From contig JAKAUH010000327.1 in assembly GCA_021818605.1 (NCBI GenBank), forward strand, positions 1 through 5,584: a stretch of DNA of 5,584 nucleotides. Direction: 5' to 3'. This DNA comes from Planctomycetota bacterium. GTDB lineage: Bacteria > Planctomycetota > Planctomycetia > Isosphaerales > Isosphaeraceae. The notes beneath the pieces are model-generated. The model saw only the letters and a program-made list of their open reading frames with translations. It was not told where the DNA came from and ran no database searches. Position 1 is the stretch's first letter; each line of letters starts with the position of its first letter. Position numbers and translations under genes: made by a program. This document shows, piece after piece, positions 1-4,967 of the stretch.

Positions 1-100
1 CTCCCGCGCCGACGCCCTGCGCCTCGAGGCGGCGGGGGTCCATGCCATCCTCGTCTGCGAGTCCCTGATGTGCCAGCTCGACGTCGGCCTGGCCGTCTAG
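1..100 (+). CDS. trpC: Indole-3-glycerol phosphate synthase (TrpC), C-terminal end only, probably damaged
   Basis: The frame starting at base 2 gives 32 residues before a TAG at 98-100. They read RADALRLEAAGVHAILVCES then LMCQLDVGLAV. This matches the last beta-alpha unit of TrpC, which usually reads AAGVDAVLVGESLMR. TrpC is the cytoplasmic TIM-barrel enzyme that closes the indole ring in tryptophan synthesis. Two things are odd. The Gly of the GES phosphate-binding turn is Cys here, and the following Arg is also Cys. Past the TAG the same frame continues RLLGLAPEAQPS to a TGA at 137-139, which looks like the normal TrpC tail. The TAG therefore looks like a single-base change from CAG. The start lies outside the window. 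The family call is fairly sure. Whether the gene works is doubtful. Confidence 0.72.
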   Translation, partial: SRADALRLEAAGVHAILVCESLMCQLDVGLAV

Positions 101-139
101 CGTCTGCTCGGCCTGGCGCCCGAGGCTCAACCTTCGTGA
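101..139 (+). pseudogene. Read-through tail of trpC beyond the in-frame TAG
   Basis: Twelve codons in the trpC frame follow the TAG at 98-100 and end at TGA 137-139. They encode RLLGLAPEAQPS. An LG-containing end after the last helix is common in TrpC proteins, so this is probably the ancestral C-terminus, separated from the gene by a nonsense change. It is translated only if the TAG is read through or is a sequencing error. Confidence 0.5.
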
Positions 140-179
140 AGTTCATCGTTGCTGGGGCTATCATTTCCTCGCAACAGGG

Positions 180-503
180 TCAGCGAGCCGCCTGACCGAT
201 CCGCCCGAGCACATGGATCGCTTCAATGCGAAACCATTCATTGTCCTTGTCGACCTTCGTGTCGCCCGTCCGCGGCTCGTCGACGACCTGGATCAGGCAA
301 GGCACAGCACTCGCCGCCGCCGGGCCGAGGTAGCGCAGCGCGTTCACGGCCTGGTAACGCTCCTTCGTCGATCGCCCCCTGTCCTGGAGGATGGCGATCC
401 ATTCGCCGACCGTCTTGCCGCCCATGACCGGCTCGTCGCCGGCGCGCGCCGGCGCCCCGGTGCAGAGTACAAGGACCAGTCCCAGCAGCGAGGACCACCT
501 CAT
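180..503 (-). CDS. Secreted HEAT-repeat protein, short and probably truncated at the C-terminus
   Basis: This 107-residue protein has an N-terminal signal peptide: Arg2, a hydrophobic core at residues 5-14, and a likely cleavage after APARA at residue 21. The mature part has one full HEAT-like helical pair (about 46-74, with ALRYLGPAAASAVPCLIQVV) and the first helix of a second (about 90-104, FRIEAIHVLGRIG). HEAT repeats are protein-binding scaffolds, and no partner can be named. ATG at 503 was preferred over the in-frame GTG at 521 because GAGGGAG lies just upstream of it and the signal peptide then begins properly. The second repeat stops abruptly at the TGA, and the codons beyond do not resume HEAT sequence, so the gene is probably a fragment of a longer one. 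It converges on the damaged trpC end, 40 bp away. Confidence 0.6.
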   Translation of the reverse strand: MRWSSLLGLVLVLCTGAPARAGDEPVMGGKTVGEWIAILQDRGRSTKERYQAVNALRYLGPAAASAVPCLIQVVDEPRTGDTKVDKDNEWFRIEAIHVLGRIGQAAR

Positions 504-625
504 GGCTCCCTCAACGGTCACGGCGGCTCAAGATGCCTCGACATCCCGATCTTACCCAGCCCCGTGCCGGCCAGATAGCGCGCACCTCGTCGCGGTCCCA
601 GGCATCTGGGTCCGGCTGATCCACC

Positions 626-655
626 TTGGTCGAGCCGGGGCCGACGCGGTACACT
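626..655 (+). promoter_or_regulatory. Possible sigma-70-type promoter of the ribbon-helix-helix gene
   Basis: TTGGTC (626-631) and TACACT (650-655) are separated by 18 bp. They match the TTGACA and TATAAT consensus at 3 and 4 positions. A start near 662 would leave a leader of about 40 nt before the ATG at 704. The 200-bp space between the divergent genes is where a promoter is expected, but the match is modest. Confidence 0.3.
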
Positions 656-703
656 AGACCAGCATCAACACCCCTGGCGCAGCGAAGCGAAACGAGGACC
701 CTC

Positions 704-988
704 ATGGCCATCACCATCGAACTCCGCCCTGATGAGGAGCAGATGCTCGGCGAGTGCGCCCGCGCCAGCGGCCAGACGCTGACCGAGTACATCCGCCAGG
801 TCCTCGAGCAGCACGTGCGCTCCGCCTCGCACCCCGGTGCGTCGGATGGCGCGCTCGACCAGATCCTCGCCCCCGTCCGCGAAACCTGGCGCCAGAGCGG
901 TCTGACCGACGAGCAGATCAACGCCGTGCTCCAGCGCGACCTCGAACAGATCCGCCGCGAGCGGCTCGAACGGACGGGGATGGAATGA
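704..988 (+). CDS. Ribbon-helix-helix (CopG/antitoxin-like) small protein
   Basis: This 94-residue protein begins AITIELRPDEEQMLGECAR, a beta strand (2-7) leading into helix A. Helix B follows (about 25-37, TLTEYIRQVLEQHV). That order is the ribbon-helix-helix fold, in which two chains pair their strands to lie in the DNA major groove. The rest (about 50-92) is charged and helical (LDQILAPVRETWRQSG, then LTDEQINAVLQRDLEQIRRE). In related antitoxins such a tail binds the toxin. The ATG at 704 is preceded by GAGGA at 5 nt. Longer in-frame starts at 626 would add unstructured residues and lack a comparable site. No toxin gene follows; the next real gene starts 27 bp downstream. It may be an orphan antitoxin or a plain repressor. 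The fold is likely and the partner unknown. Confidence 0.7.
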   Translation: MAITIELRPDEEQMLGECARASGQTLTEYIRQVLEQHVRSASHPGASDGALDQILAPVRETWRQSGLTDEQINAVLQRDLEQIRRERLERTGME

Positions 989-1015
989 TCGATAGGAGTC
1001 GCAGGAGTAAAGGTC

Positions 1016-1540
1016 ATGCCCGCGGCATACAGCCCGATCGTCCGTACCTTCTGCCAACTCCGGATTGGTCTGATGAACGCTCTCGGAGTCGCGCGCCATG
1101 AGGTGCGCCCCAGTACGTCACTCGATGCGCTCCTTCCCATCGGAGTGCGGAGAGAAGTCTGGGCGCAACTCCGACACCAAGGGCTCCGGCTCCCGGCCCT
1201 CGAGGACTCGGAACGAGACCGCCGGCGCGAGCCGTGGCTGGTGGTAGGAGGAACCGGATTGTTAACCCTCTACTTGCAGACATGGTACGCCCCGTTCTTC
1301 GCGATCCCCCTGATGCTGGTCGTTTCCTGGGCAGGTCGGCATCGGGCCGTGCATTTCCCGCTCGGCCTGCGGACCGTGGGCGAGCTGGTGATCTATGCGA
1401 CGCCTTTCAGCGAACACAGGGATAGTGGATACCGATGGACCAGGAACGAGATCGCCCTGAAGGTTCGCATGTCTGTTGCTGAGAGTGCAGGTCGCCCCTT
1501 GGAGGAGATCCAACCGGATACGAAGTTGGCCGACTTGTGA
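1016..1540 (+). CDS. Membrane protein with acyl-carrier-like N- and C-terminal segments (unknown function)
   Basis: I do not recognise a named family for this 174-residue protein. Residues 7-62 resemble the start of an acyl-carrier fold (LGVARHEVRPSTSLDALLP), with a helix, a turn and a 'xPxTxLxxL' stretch. Residues 74-107 are hydrophobic (WLVVGGTGLL, then FFAIPLMLVVSWAG) and probably form a membrane hairpin. Residues 119-128 read RTVGELVIYA. Residues 141-174 again look like an acyl-carrier N-terminal half (VAESAGRPLEEIQPDTKLADL). The protein stops exactly where a carrier protein would continue into the Asp-Ser-Leu pantetheine site, so it has no attachment Ser. The ATG at 1016 has AGGAG 8 nt upstream. 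It probably shares a transcript with the ribbon-helix-helix gene. Its coding status is well supported by composition and site. Its function is open. Confidence 0.6.
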   Translation: MPAAYSPIVRTFCQLRIGLMNALGVARHEVRPSTSLDALLPIGVRREVWAQLRHQGLRLPALEDSERDRRREPWLVVGGTGLLTLYLQTWYAPFFAIPLMLVVSWAGRHRAVHFPLGLRTVGELVIYATPFSEHRDSGYRWTRNEIALKVRMSVAESAGRPLEEIQPDTKLADL

Positions 1541-1582
1541 GCGGCTTGATGGATCGTGTGTCGAAGCATTCTAACAGACCCG

Positions 1583-1597
1583 CCAGCGGGCCGCTGG
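1583..1597 (+). terminator. GC-rich hairpin after the 174-residue protein
   Basis: CCAGCG GGC CGCTGG forms a 6-bp stem with a 3-nt loop, 42 bp after the stop at 1540. ATTTAATA follows rather than a clear T run, so factor-independent termination is only possible. Confidence 0.3.
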
Positions 1598-1600
1598 ATT

Positions 1601-1623
1601 TAATAGGTCGGGCTTTCCTATTA
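1601..1623 (+). repeat. Short inverted repeat, possible decayed copy of the neighbouring palindrome
   Basis: TAATAGG (1601-1607) is the reverse complement of CCTATTA (1617-1623). The spacer is TCGGGCTTT. The start of the unit, AGGTCGGGCTTTC, resembles AGGTCAGGCTTTC in the intact palindromic repeat 33 bp further on, which suggests a degenerate copy. Confidence 0.35.
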
Positions 1624-1639
1624 CGCCGGCAGAAAAGTA

Positions 1640-1716
1640 GGTCAGGCTTTCAGCCTGACACGCCTTCACTGTCAGGCTGAGAGCCTGACCGACTTGAGGA
1701 TCTTCCTTGCCGGGGT
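1640..1716 (+). repeat. Nested palindromic intergenic repeat, copy 1
   Basis: Two 20-bp arms (1640-1659 and 1671-1690) are reverse complements except for one G.T pair, with an 11-nt loop. Each arm is itself palindromic: GTCAGGCT-TTC-AGCCTGAC on the left and GTCAGGCT-GAG-AGCCTGAC on the right. A 25-bp tail at 1692-1716, starting ACTTGAG and ending CTTGCCGGGGT, is shared at 22 of 25 positions with copy 2. It lies between two convergent genes, where it could end transcription from either side. It is probably a small interspersed repeat dispersed by another element's machinery, but no transferase is seen here. Confidence 0.85.
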
Positions 1717-1770
1717 GGTAATCGGGGTAATGCGGACCCAGGAGCGAGGAGACTCAGGATACAACGCCTC

Positions 1771-1789
1771 GCCAAGTTCGAGCCTTGGC
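1771..1789 (-). terminator. Hairpin at the 3' end of the LAB_N gene
   Basis: GCCAAG (1771-1776) pairs with CTTGGC (1784-1789) around a 7-nt loop. On the minus strand it begins at the last base of the stop codon. There is no U tract after it, so it may only protect the transcript end or support weak termination. Confidence 0.28.
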
Positions 1790-2091
1790 TACGCCCGCTC
1801 CCCCTCGCCCGGCATCGCCGGCCGACGCCGACGCGCCCGGTCGATCAGCACGAGGTTCCTCGCGTAGATGAACAGCCCCATCGACTGCCCCATCATGATC
1901 ACCGGATCGCGCCGCGAGATCGCATAGGCCAGAAGCGCCGCGCCCCCCAGCAGGCTGAGCCACCAGAACATCACCGGCACGACCGCGTCCCGCCGGCGCT
2001 CCGAGGCCATCCACTGCACCAGAAATCGCGCGGTAAATAGCGCCTGGCCAATAAAACCGACCGTCAGCCAGAACGTCGTCATCCCGGCCAC
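1789..2091 (-). CDS. LAB_N (lipid-A-disaccharide synthase N-terminal domain) small membrane protein
   Basis: All 100 residues fit the small LAB_N family. The pattern is GFIGQALFTARFLVQW (12-27), SERRRDAVVPVMFWWLSLLG (30-49), LLAYAISRRDPV (53-64) and GQSMGLFIYARNLVLI (68-83). Three membrane segments are predicted at about 6-27, 38-58 and 64-83, with a basic C-terminal tail (RARRRR). The domain was named from the front of some lipid A enzymes. As a stand-alone protein its role is not settled, though it often sits beside polyprenyl-phosphate glycosyltransferases, as here. It may help place or move a lipid-linked sugar at the inner membrane, which is inference. The GTG at 2091 begins 3 nt after the upstream TGA and uses GGAGGG inside the end of that gene. 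The in-frame ATG at 2082 is 16 nt from that site and less likely. Confidence 0.85.
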   Translation of the reverse strand: MAGMTTFWLTVGFIGQALFTARFLVQWMASERRRDAVVPVMFWWLSLLGGAALLAYAISRRDPVIMMGQSMGLFIYARNLVLIDRARRRRPAMPGEGERA

Positions 2092-2094
2092 GGT

Positions 2095-3315
2095 TCAGCC
2101 CTCCGCAGCCCGTCGCCGGGACCAGGACGACATCCCGGCACCAACCGGCTCGACGCCATGCGCCATCCCGGACGAAGCCGGCGCGGCGGCGTCCCACGCC
2201 TCCGCCACCCGGAACTCGATCGGCCGGCGCAACAGCCACGCCACGCCGATCAAATCCACCACCACCTGGATCGAGCGATTCCAGATGTTATAATGTGATC
2301 GCCCGTGCGGTCGGGGACGGTGTCCGACCGGCACCTGGACCAGCCGGCACCCCTCGCGCAGCAGCAGCGGCCCGAGGAACCGATGCACGCCCCGGAACGC
2401 CGGCAGCCGCAGCGCCATTTCGCGGCGGAAGATCCGCACCGAGCAACCAGTGTCGCGGATGGATTGCCCCAGCACGGCGTTCCGCACCCGGTTGGCCCAC
2501 TGGCTGATCGCTCGTCGCGACCAGGTATCGTGCCGCACCTCCCGCCATCCCAGGGCCACGTCATACCCTGGCAAGGCTTCCCACAGTCGCACCAGGTCGG
2601 CCGGGTCGTTCTGCAGGTCGGCGTCGAGCGTCGCGATCCACTCGCCCCGCGCCGCGCGGATGCCCGCCACCGTTGCCGACGACTGGCCGACCCCCGGCCG
2701 CAGCAGGATCACCCTCAACTCGGGATAGTCCGCCGCCAGCTCCTCGAGAATCCCGGGCGTCCCGTCGGTCGACCCGTCGTCCACGACGATGATCTCGAAC
2801 CCGCCCAGCTGCCGGGCGCCGATACCCGAGCGCCACTCGGTTGGACGGCTCACATGCGAGAGGAGCAGGCATTCCGGCCCAGCTCCGTCCGCCAATCCGA
2901 ACCGATCCCGTGCAGGAGGGAGCCCTGTCCCCCGACCGGACGGAACGGGCTCTGTCCCCCGACTGGACAGACCGGACCGGACCGGACCGGCCGGATCGGA
3001 CTGGCAGACCTCGGTCTCCTCGTGAGCCATCCATCGGTCACCCGCACTGGAGCCGGCGACTCGCCCGTCGCAAAGCGGCCGCAACGTCCGAGCGACCTCC
3101 TCGACGAGGGATCCGATCGCGTCGGCCTCGTCCCGCGCCGGCACCACGACCGACAGCCCCGGCCCCGGCCTGGCCCGCCGACCGTCGCCTGACGGCTCCG
3201 CCGTCCCCGTCCTCTCGCCCGCGTCCTCGCGCGGCCACGCCCTGGGGCTCCGCCGCGAACGGCCCGTCCGGGCCGGCTCCGACCGATGGGCCGGGTCGTA
3301 GCGCAGGATCGACAT
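2095..3315 (-). CDS. Family 2 glycosyltransferase (DPM1/ArnC-like) with an internal insertion
   Basis: This 406-residue protein has a disordered Arg/Pro-rich front (1-52), then a GT-A fold. LSVVVPARDEADAIG (54-68) is the first strand and nucleotide-sugar loop. FEIIVVDDGSTDG (173-185) is the second. TLDADLQNDP (229-238) holds the DxD metal site. Next come CSVRIFRRE (291-299) and HRPRPHGRSHYNIWNR (332-347), then a hydrophobic end (about 349-363). This pattern is typical of enzymes that move a sugar from a nucleotide donor to a polyprenyl phosphate at the inner membrane. ATG at 3315 was chosen because AAGGAGG sits 7 nt upstream. The in-frame GTG 96 bp earlier has no such support. It is translationally linked to the LAB_N gene. 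Residues about 85-172 are an insertion not expected in the family, and homologues have only a short linker there. Motifs on both sides are intact, so the enzyme may still work. Confidence 0.88.
   Translation of the reverse strand: MSILRYDPAHRSEPARTGRSRRSPRAWPREDAGERTGTAEPSGDGRRARPGPGLSVVVPARDEADAIGSLVEEVARTLRPLCDGRVAGSSAGDRWMAHEETEVCQSDPAGPVRSGLSSRGTEPVPSGRGTGLPPARDRFGLADGAGPECLLLSHVSRPTEWRSGIGARQLGGFEIIVVDDGSTDGTPGILEELAADYPELRVILLRPGVGQSSATVAGIRAARGEWIATLDADLQNDPADLVRLWEALPGYDVALGWREVRHDTWSRRAISQWANRVRNAVLGQSIRDTGCSVRIFRREMALRLPAFRGVHRFLGPLLLREGCRLVQVPVGHRPRPHGRSHYNIWNRSIQVVVDLIGVAWLLRRPIEFRVAEAWDAAAPASSGMAHGVEPVGAGMSSWSRRRAAEG
2842..3033 (-). mobile_element. Putative 192-bp miniature element inserted in the glycosyltransferase gene
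   Basis: TGGACGGCTCAC (2842-2853) and GTGAGCCATCCA (3022-3033) are inverted repeats matching at 11 of 12 bases. TCGGT abuts the outside of both (2837-2841 and 3034-3038), as a 5-bp target duplication would. In the minus reading direction the segment starts and ends on codon boundaries and is open for 64 codons (residues 95-158), giving a Gly/Pro/Arg-rich stretch. It encodes no transposase, so it would depend on one elsewhere. One caution applies: element plus duplication is 197 bp, not a multiple of 3, so simple removal would put the two halves of the enzyme out of frame. Either a compensating indel occurred or the duplication is coincidental. Confidence 0.5.
2925..2990 (+). repeat. Tandem repeats inside the insertion (27-bp period and ACCGG x4)
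   Basis: CTGTCCCCCGACCGGACGGA (2925-2944) recurs 27 bp later as CTGTCCCCCGACTGGACAGA (2952-2971), with 18 of 20 bases matching. ACCGG then repeats four times without error (2971-2990). Neither repeat belongs to a glycosyltransferase, which supports a foreign or slippage-built origin for this stretch. Confidence 0.75.
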
Positions 3316-3322
3316 GTCCGGG

Positions 3323-3329
3323 CCTCCTT
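3323..3329 (-). promoter_or_regulatory. Shine-Dalgarno site that sets the glycosyltransferase start
   Basis: AAGGAGG on the minus strand lies 7 nt upstream of the ATG at 3315. It is the strongest ribosome site in the window and decides against the longer reading from 3411. Confidence 0.75.
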
Positions 3330-3474
3330 GCCTCTGCCTCTTCTGCCGATTCCATTCCGATATGACGTGACCATGGCGCGCGACGCCGCGATGGGAACGC
3401 GCATTCTCCAAAGTTCCGCCGCGGCGTCCACCCCAGATTCAGGGGCACGCCTGGCACATGACGACCGCACGAAG

Positions 3475-3556
3475 GTTGGTCAGGCTTTCCAGCCTGACGA
3501 TTCCGCCACATCAGGCTGGAAAGCCTGACCAACTTGAGAATCCTTCTTGCCGGGGT
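3475..3556 (+). repeat. Nested palindromic intergenic repeat, copy 2
   Basis: Two perfectly complementary 23-bp arms (3475-3497 and 3511-3533) flank a 13-nt loop. Each arm again contains two opposed TCAGGCT units, now around TTCC on the left and GGAA on the right. The 25-bp tail (3532-3556) matches that of copy 1 at 22 positions and lies on the same side, so the repeat unit is larger than the palindrome. It sits about 160 bp upstream of the glycosyltransferase start, between two genes pointing the same way, so termination between convergent genes cannot be its only role. Confidence 0.87.
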
Positions 3557-3578
3557 AACAAAGTCCTGGACTTATACT

Positions 3579-3609
3579 GTGAAAAACTCAAAATCACTAA
3601 GTTTTCACA
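3579..3609. promoter_or_regulatory. AT-rich inverted repeat, possible operator or promoter region
   Basis: TGTGAAAA (3579-3586) is the reverse complement of TTTTCACA (3602-3609). They lie in a short AT-rich island (about 3561-3620) in otherwise GC-rich DNA. On the minus strand TATAAG follows (3576-3571) and could be a -10 box for the glycosyltransferase operon. The best -35, TTAGTG at an 18-bp spacing, is poor. A regulator-binding site is a reasonable guess only. Confidence 0.3.
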
Positions 3610-3785
3610 ATAATCAATGAGAATGCAGCTTGACCACGACCCGATCGCCCATCTCCTCCTCTCGCCTTTCACGCTTTTCGCGGCCAAGTCCGGAACAGCA
3701 AGCCCGGGCGACTGGATCCCCGCGGAAGGACGATTCGCGGACTGGTCCGAATCGGTCGAGGTTTTCCGCAATCGGGAACCTTCTC

Positions 3786-3808
3786 CGCGGCATGGCCGCC
3801 AGGCCGCG
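3786..3808 (-). terminator. GC-rich hairpin just after the haem-motif gene
   Basis: CGCGGC (3786-3791) pairs with GCCGCG (3803-3808) around an 11-nt loop. On the minus strand the stem begins 1 nt after the stop codon. No U tract follows, so intrinsic termination is uncertain. Confidence 0.25.
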
Positions 3809-3809
3809 T

Positions 3810-4967
3810 TCATTCATTTCGGATCCGATCCAACTCGCCGCAGACTCCCAGCGCCCTCATCACCCGCGCCGTGGCGATGTATGTGATGAAGTTGTAGTTG
3901 CCGCGATAGAGCGAGTCCATCCACCACCGGCCGCCGACCCGCTGCTCGGCCTTCAGCCAGGCGATCCCCTTCTGGATTCGCGGGTCCTGCGCGGGAACGC
4001 CGCTGTCGCGCAACAGGACGATCGCCTGCGCCGTCATGAATGGATCGCTCTGCGGTCTGGCGGCGTCGGGCAGCCCCTCGATCAGCTTGACGACGAAATC
4101 GCTCATCGGCGTCCGCCAGCTACGGGTGTCGGACATATCCCGCATGCACCAGCCGCCGTCGTCGTGCTGCTTCGCCCAGAGCATCGCGATGTCGGCCTCG
4201 CGCGTCGTTCCGGGCACAAGCGCGGGCAGGATCGACGCCAGCTCGATCCGGAGCGCCCGCTCGTAGTCGTTCCGCGGCCGGGTCTCGGCGAGGAACGTCT
4301 TCATCCGCTCGATCCGTTCCAGCAGTTCCGCATCCGTCAGCGCGGCCAGCCAGCCCGGGGCCTCGACGATGGCCCGCGCGGCGTGAAGGGTCAACTCGAA
4401 GTCGGTCGTCACATAAGGGATCTCGACCTCGCCCGGCATGTACCAGCCGCCATGGCTCGCCTGCTGCCGCAGCATGCTCCTTAAGGCTCGATTCGTGGGG
4501 TCGGAGAGCTTTCCTGTCACATGCCGGTCCCACTGCACCAGACCCGCGGCACGCCACACGGCGCGTTCGGCGAGGGCGTAGTAGCGGACGCCGCCAGCCT
4601 GTCTCGTCGCCGATACCTCGTCCTGAATCCCGGCGACGAACCGGTCGTGGACCTCCTCGCTGGGCTTGCCCAGCCACGGCGTGAGCGCCGGCCGGTCGAG
4701 CATGTAGGCCCCCGGCGTATGGCAGGCCACGCAGGACCGCTCGCGCATCCAGGCCACAGCCCCGTCGTCGAGATACTTCGCGGCGGTGCGGATCGACTCC
4801 CAGCCAAACTCCTGAACCTTTGGATCGTCGGACCGGGGCACGGCGATTCGGATCTCACCCGAGTCGTACTGCAGGGTCGGCCGCGGCCTCGTCGCGGTCC
4901 TCGACGGCTCCTGCGCCAGTGCCGAGGAAACAGCGAGCAGGAGGATCGGCAGGGCAAGCCGTTTCAT
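3810..4967 (-). CDS. Secreted squalene-cyclase-like (alpha/alpha toroid) protein with one CxxCH haem c motif
   Basis: This 385-residue protein starts with a clear signal peptide (MKRLALPILLLAVSSALA, cut after residue 18), so it should act in the periplasm. CVACH (79-83) is a c-type haem attachment motif, preceded by a helix containing AAKYLDDGAVAWMRE. Three QW-like motifs follow, at QQASHGGW (168-175), KQHDDGGW (266-273) and EQRVGGRWW (341-349). Each lies near helical repeats typical of prenyltransferase/squalene-cyclase toroids. I see no DxDD cyclase acid motif, so cyclisation of a triterpene is not supported. This combination is familiar in planctomycete and verrucomicrobial secreted proteins of unknown role. 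A distal haem ligand (a Met or His further on) is plausible but not fixed. The ATG at 4967 fits the signal peptide although its ribosome site is weak (AAAGG 11 nt away). It could be coupled to a small ORF ending across its start. Confidence 0.8.
   Translation of the reverse strand: MKRLALPILLLAVSSALAQEPSRTATRPRPTLQYDSGEIRIAVPRSDDPKVQEFGWESIRTAAKYLDDGAVAWMRERSCVACHTPGAYMLDRPALTPWLGKPSEEVHDRFVAGIQDEVSATRQAGGVRYYALAERAVWRAAGLVQWDRHVTGKLSDPTNRALRSMLRQQASHGGWYMPGEVEIPYVTTDFELTLHAARAIVEAPGWLAALTDAELLERIERMKTFLAETRPRNDYERALRIELASILPALVPGTTREADIAMLWAKQHDDGGWCMRDMSDTRSWRTPMSDFVVKLIEGLPDAARPQSDPFMTAQAIVLLRDSGVPAQDPRIQKGIAWLKAEQRVGGRWWMDSLYRGNYNFITYIATARVMRALGVCGELDRIRNE

Larger units (their letters stand above)
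3316..3809. other. Intergenic region between the haem-motif gene and the glycosyltransferase
   Basis: I see no convincing gene in these 494 bases. The region holds the ribosome site of the glycosyltransferase (3323-3329), palindromic repeat copy 2 (3475-3556), an AT-rich inverted repeat (3579-3609) and a hairpin just below the haem-motif gene (3786-3808). The open frames across it are antisense or Arg/Ser-rich and lack family motifs. The promoter of the two-gene glycosyltransferase operon should lie here, but no clear -35/-10 pair stands out. Confidence 0.5.

Noticed and set aside
985..1101. 38-codon ORF starting in an ATGA overlap, as a possible toxin
   Set aside because: Its composition is unstructured Arg/Ser/Pro, it overlaps the better-supported next gene and has no toxin motif.
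511..1140. 209-codon minus-strand frame opposite the ribbon-helix-helix gene
   Set aside because: It is the antisense of a well-supported gene, rich in Arg/Ser/Trp/Cys, and shows no family motif. GC-rich DNA leaves such frames open by chance.
1640..1690. Palindromic repeats as CRISPR or as tRNA-like genes
   Set aside because: Only one unit lies at each site, about 1.8 kb apart, with no regular spacers. The fold is a long perfect stem, not a cloverleaf.
2305..3192. 295-codon plus-strand frame across the glycosyltransferase
   Set aside because: It is antisense to clear catalytic motifs and reads as Pro/Arg/Gln-rich sequence without domains.
3614..3817. 67-codon minus frame ending in GDRVVVKLHSH
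   Set aside because: It is Arg-rich with no domain. The inner ATG at 3652 has purine-rich sequence too close to act as a normal ribosome site and would encode only 12 residues.
3630..4484. 284-codon plus-strand frame across the haem-motif gene
   Set aside because: The minus strand has a signal peptide, CxxCH and QW motifs. The plus frame has none and is antisense composition.
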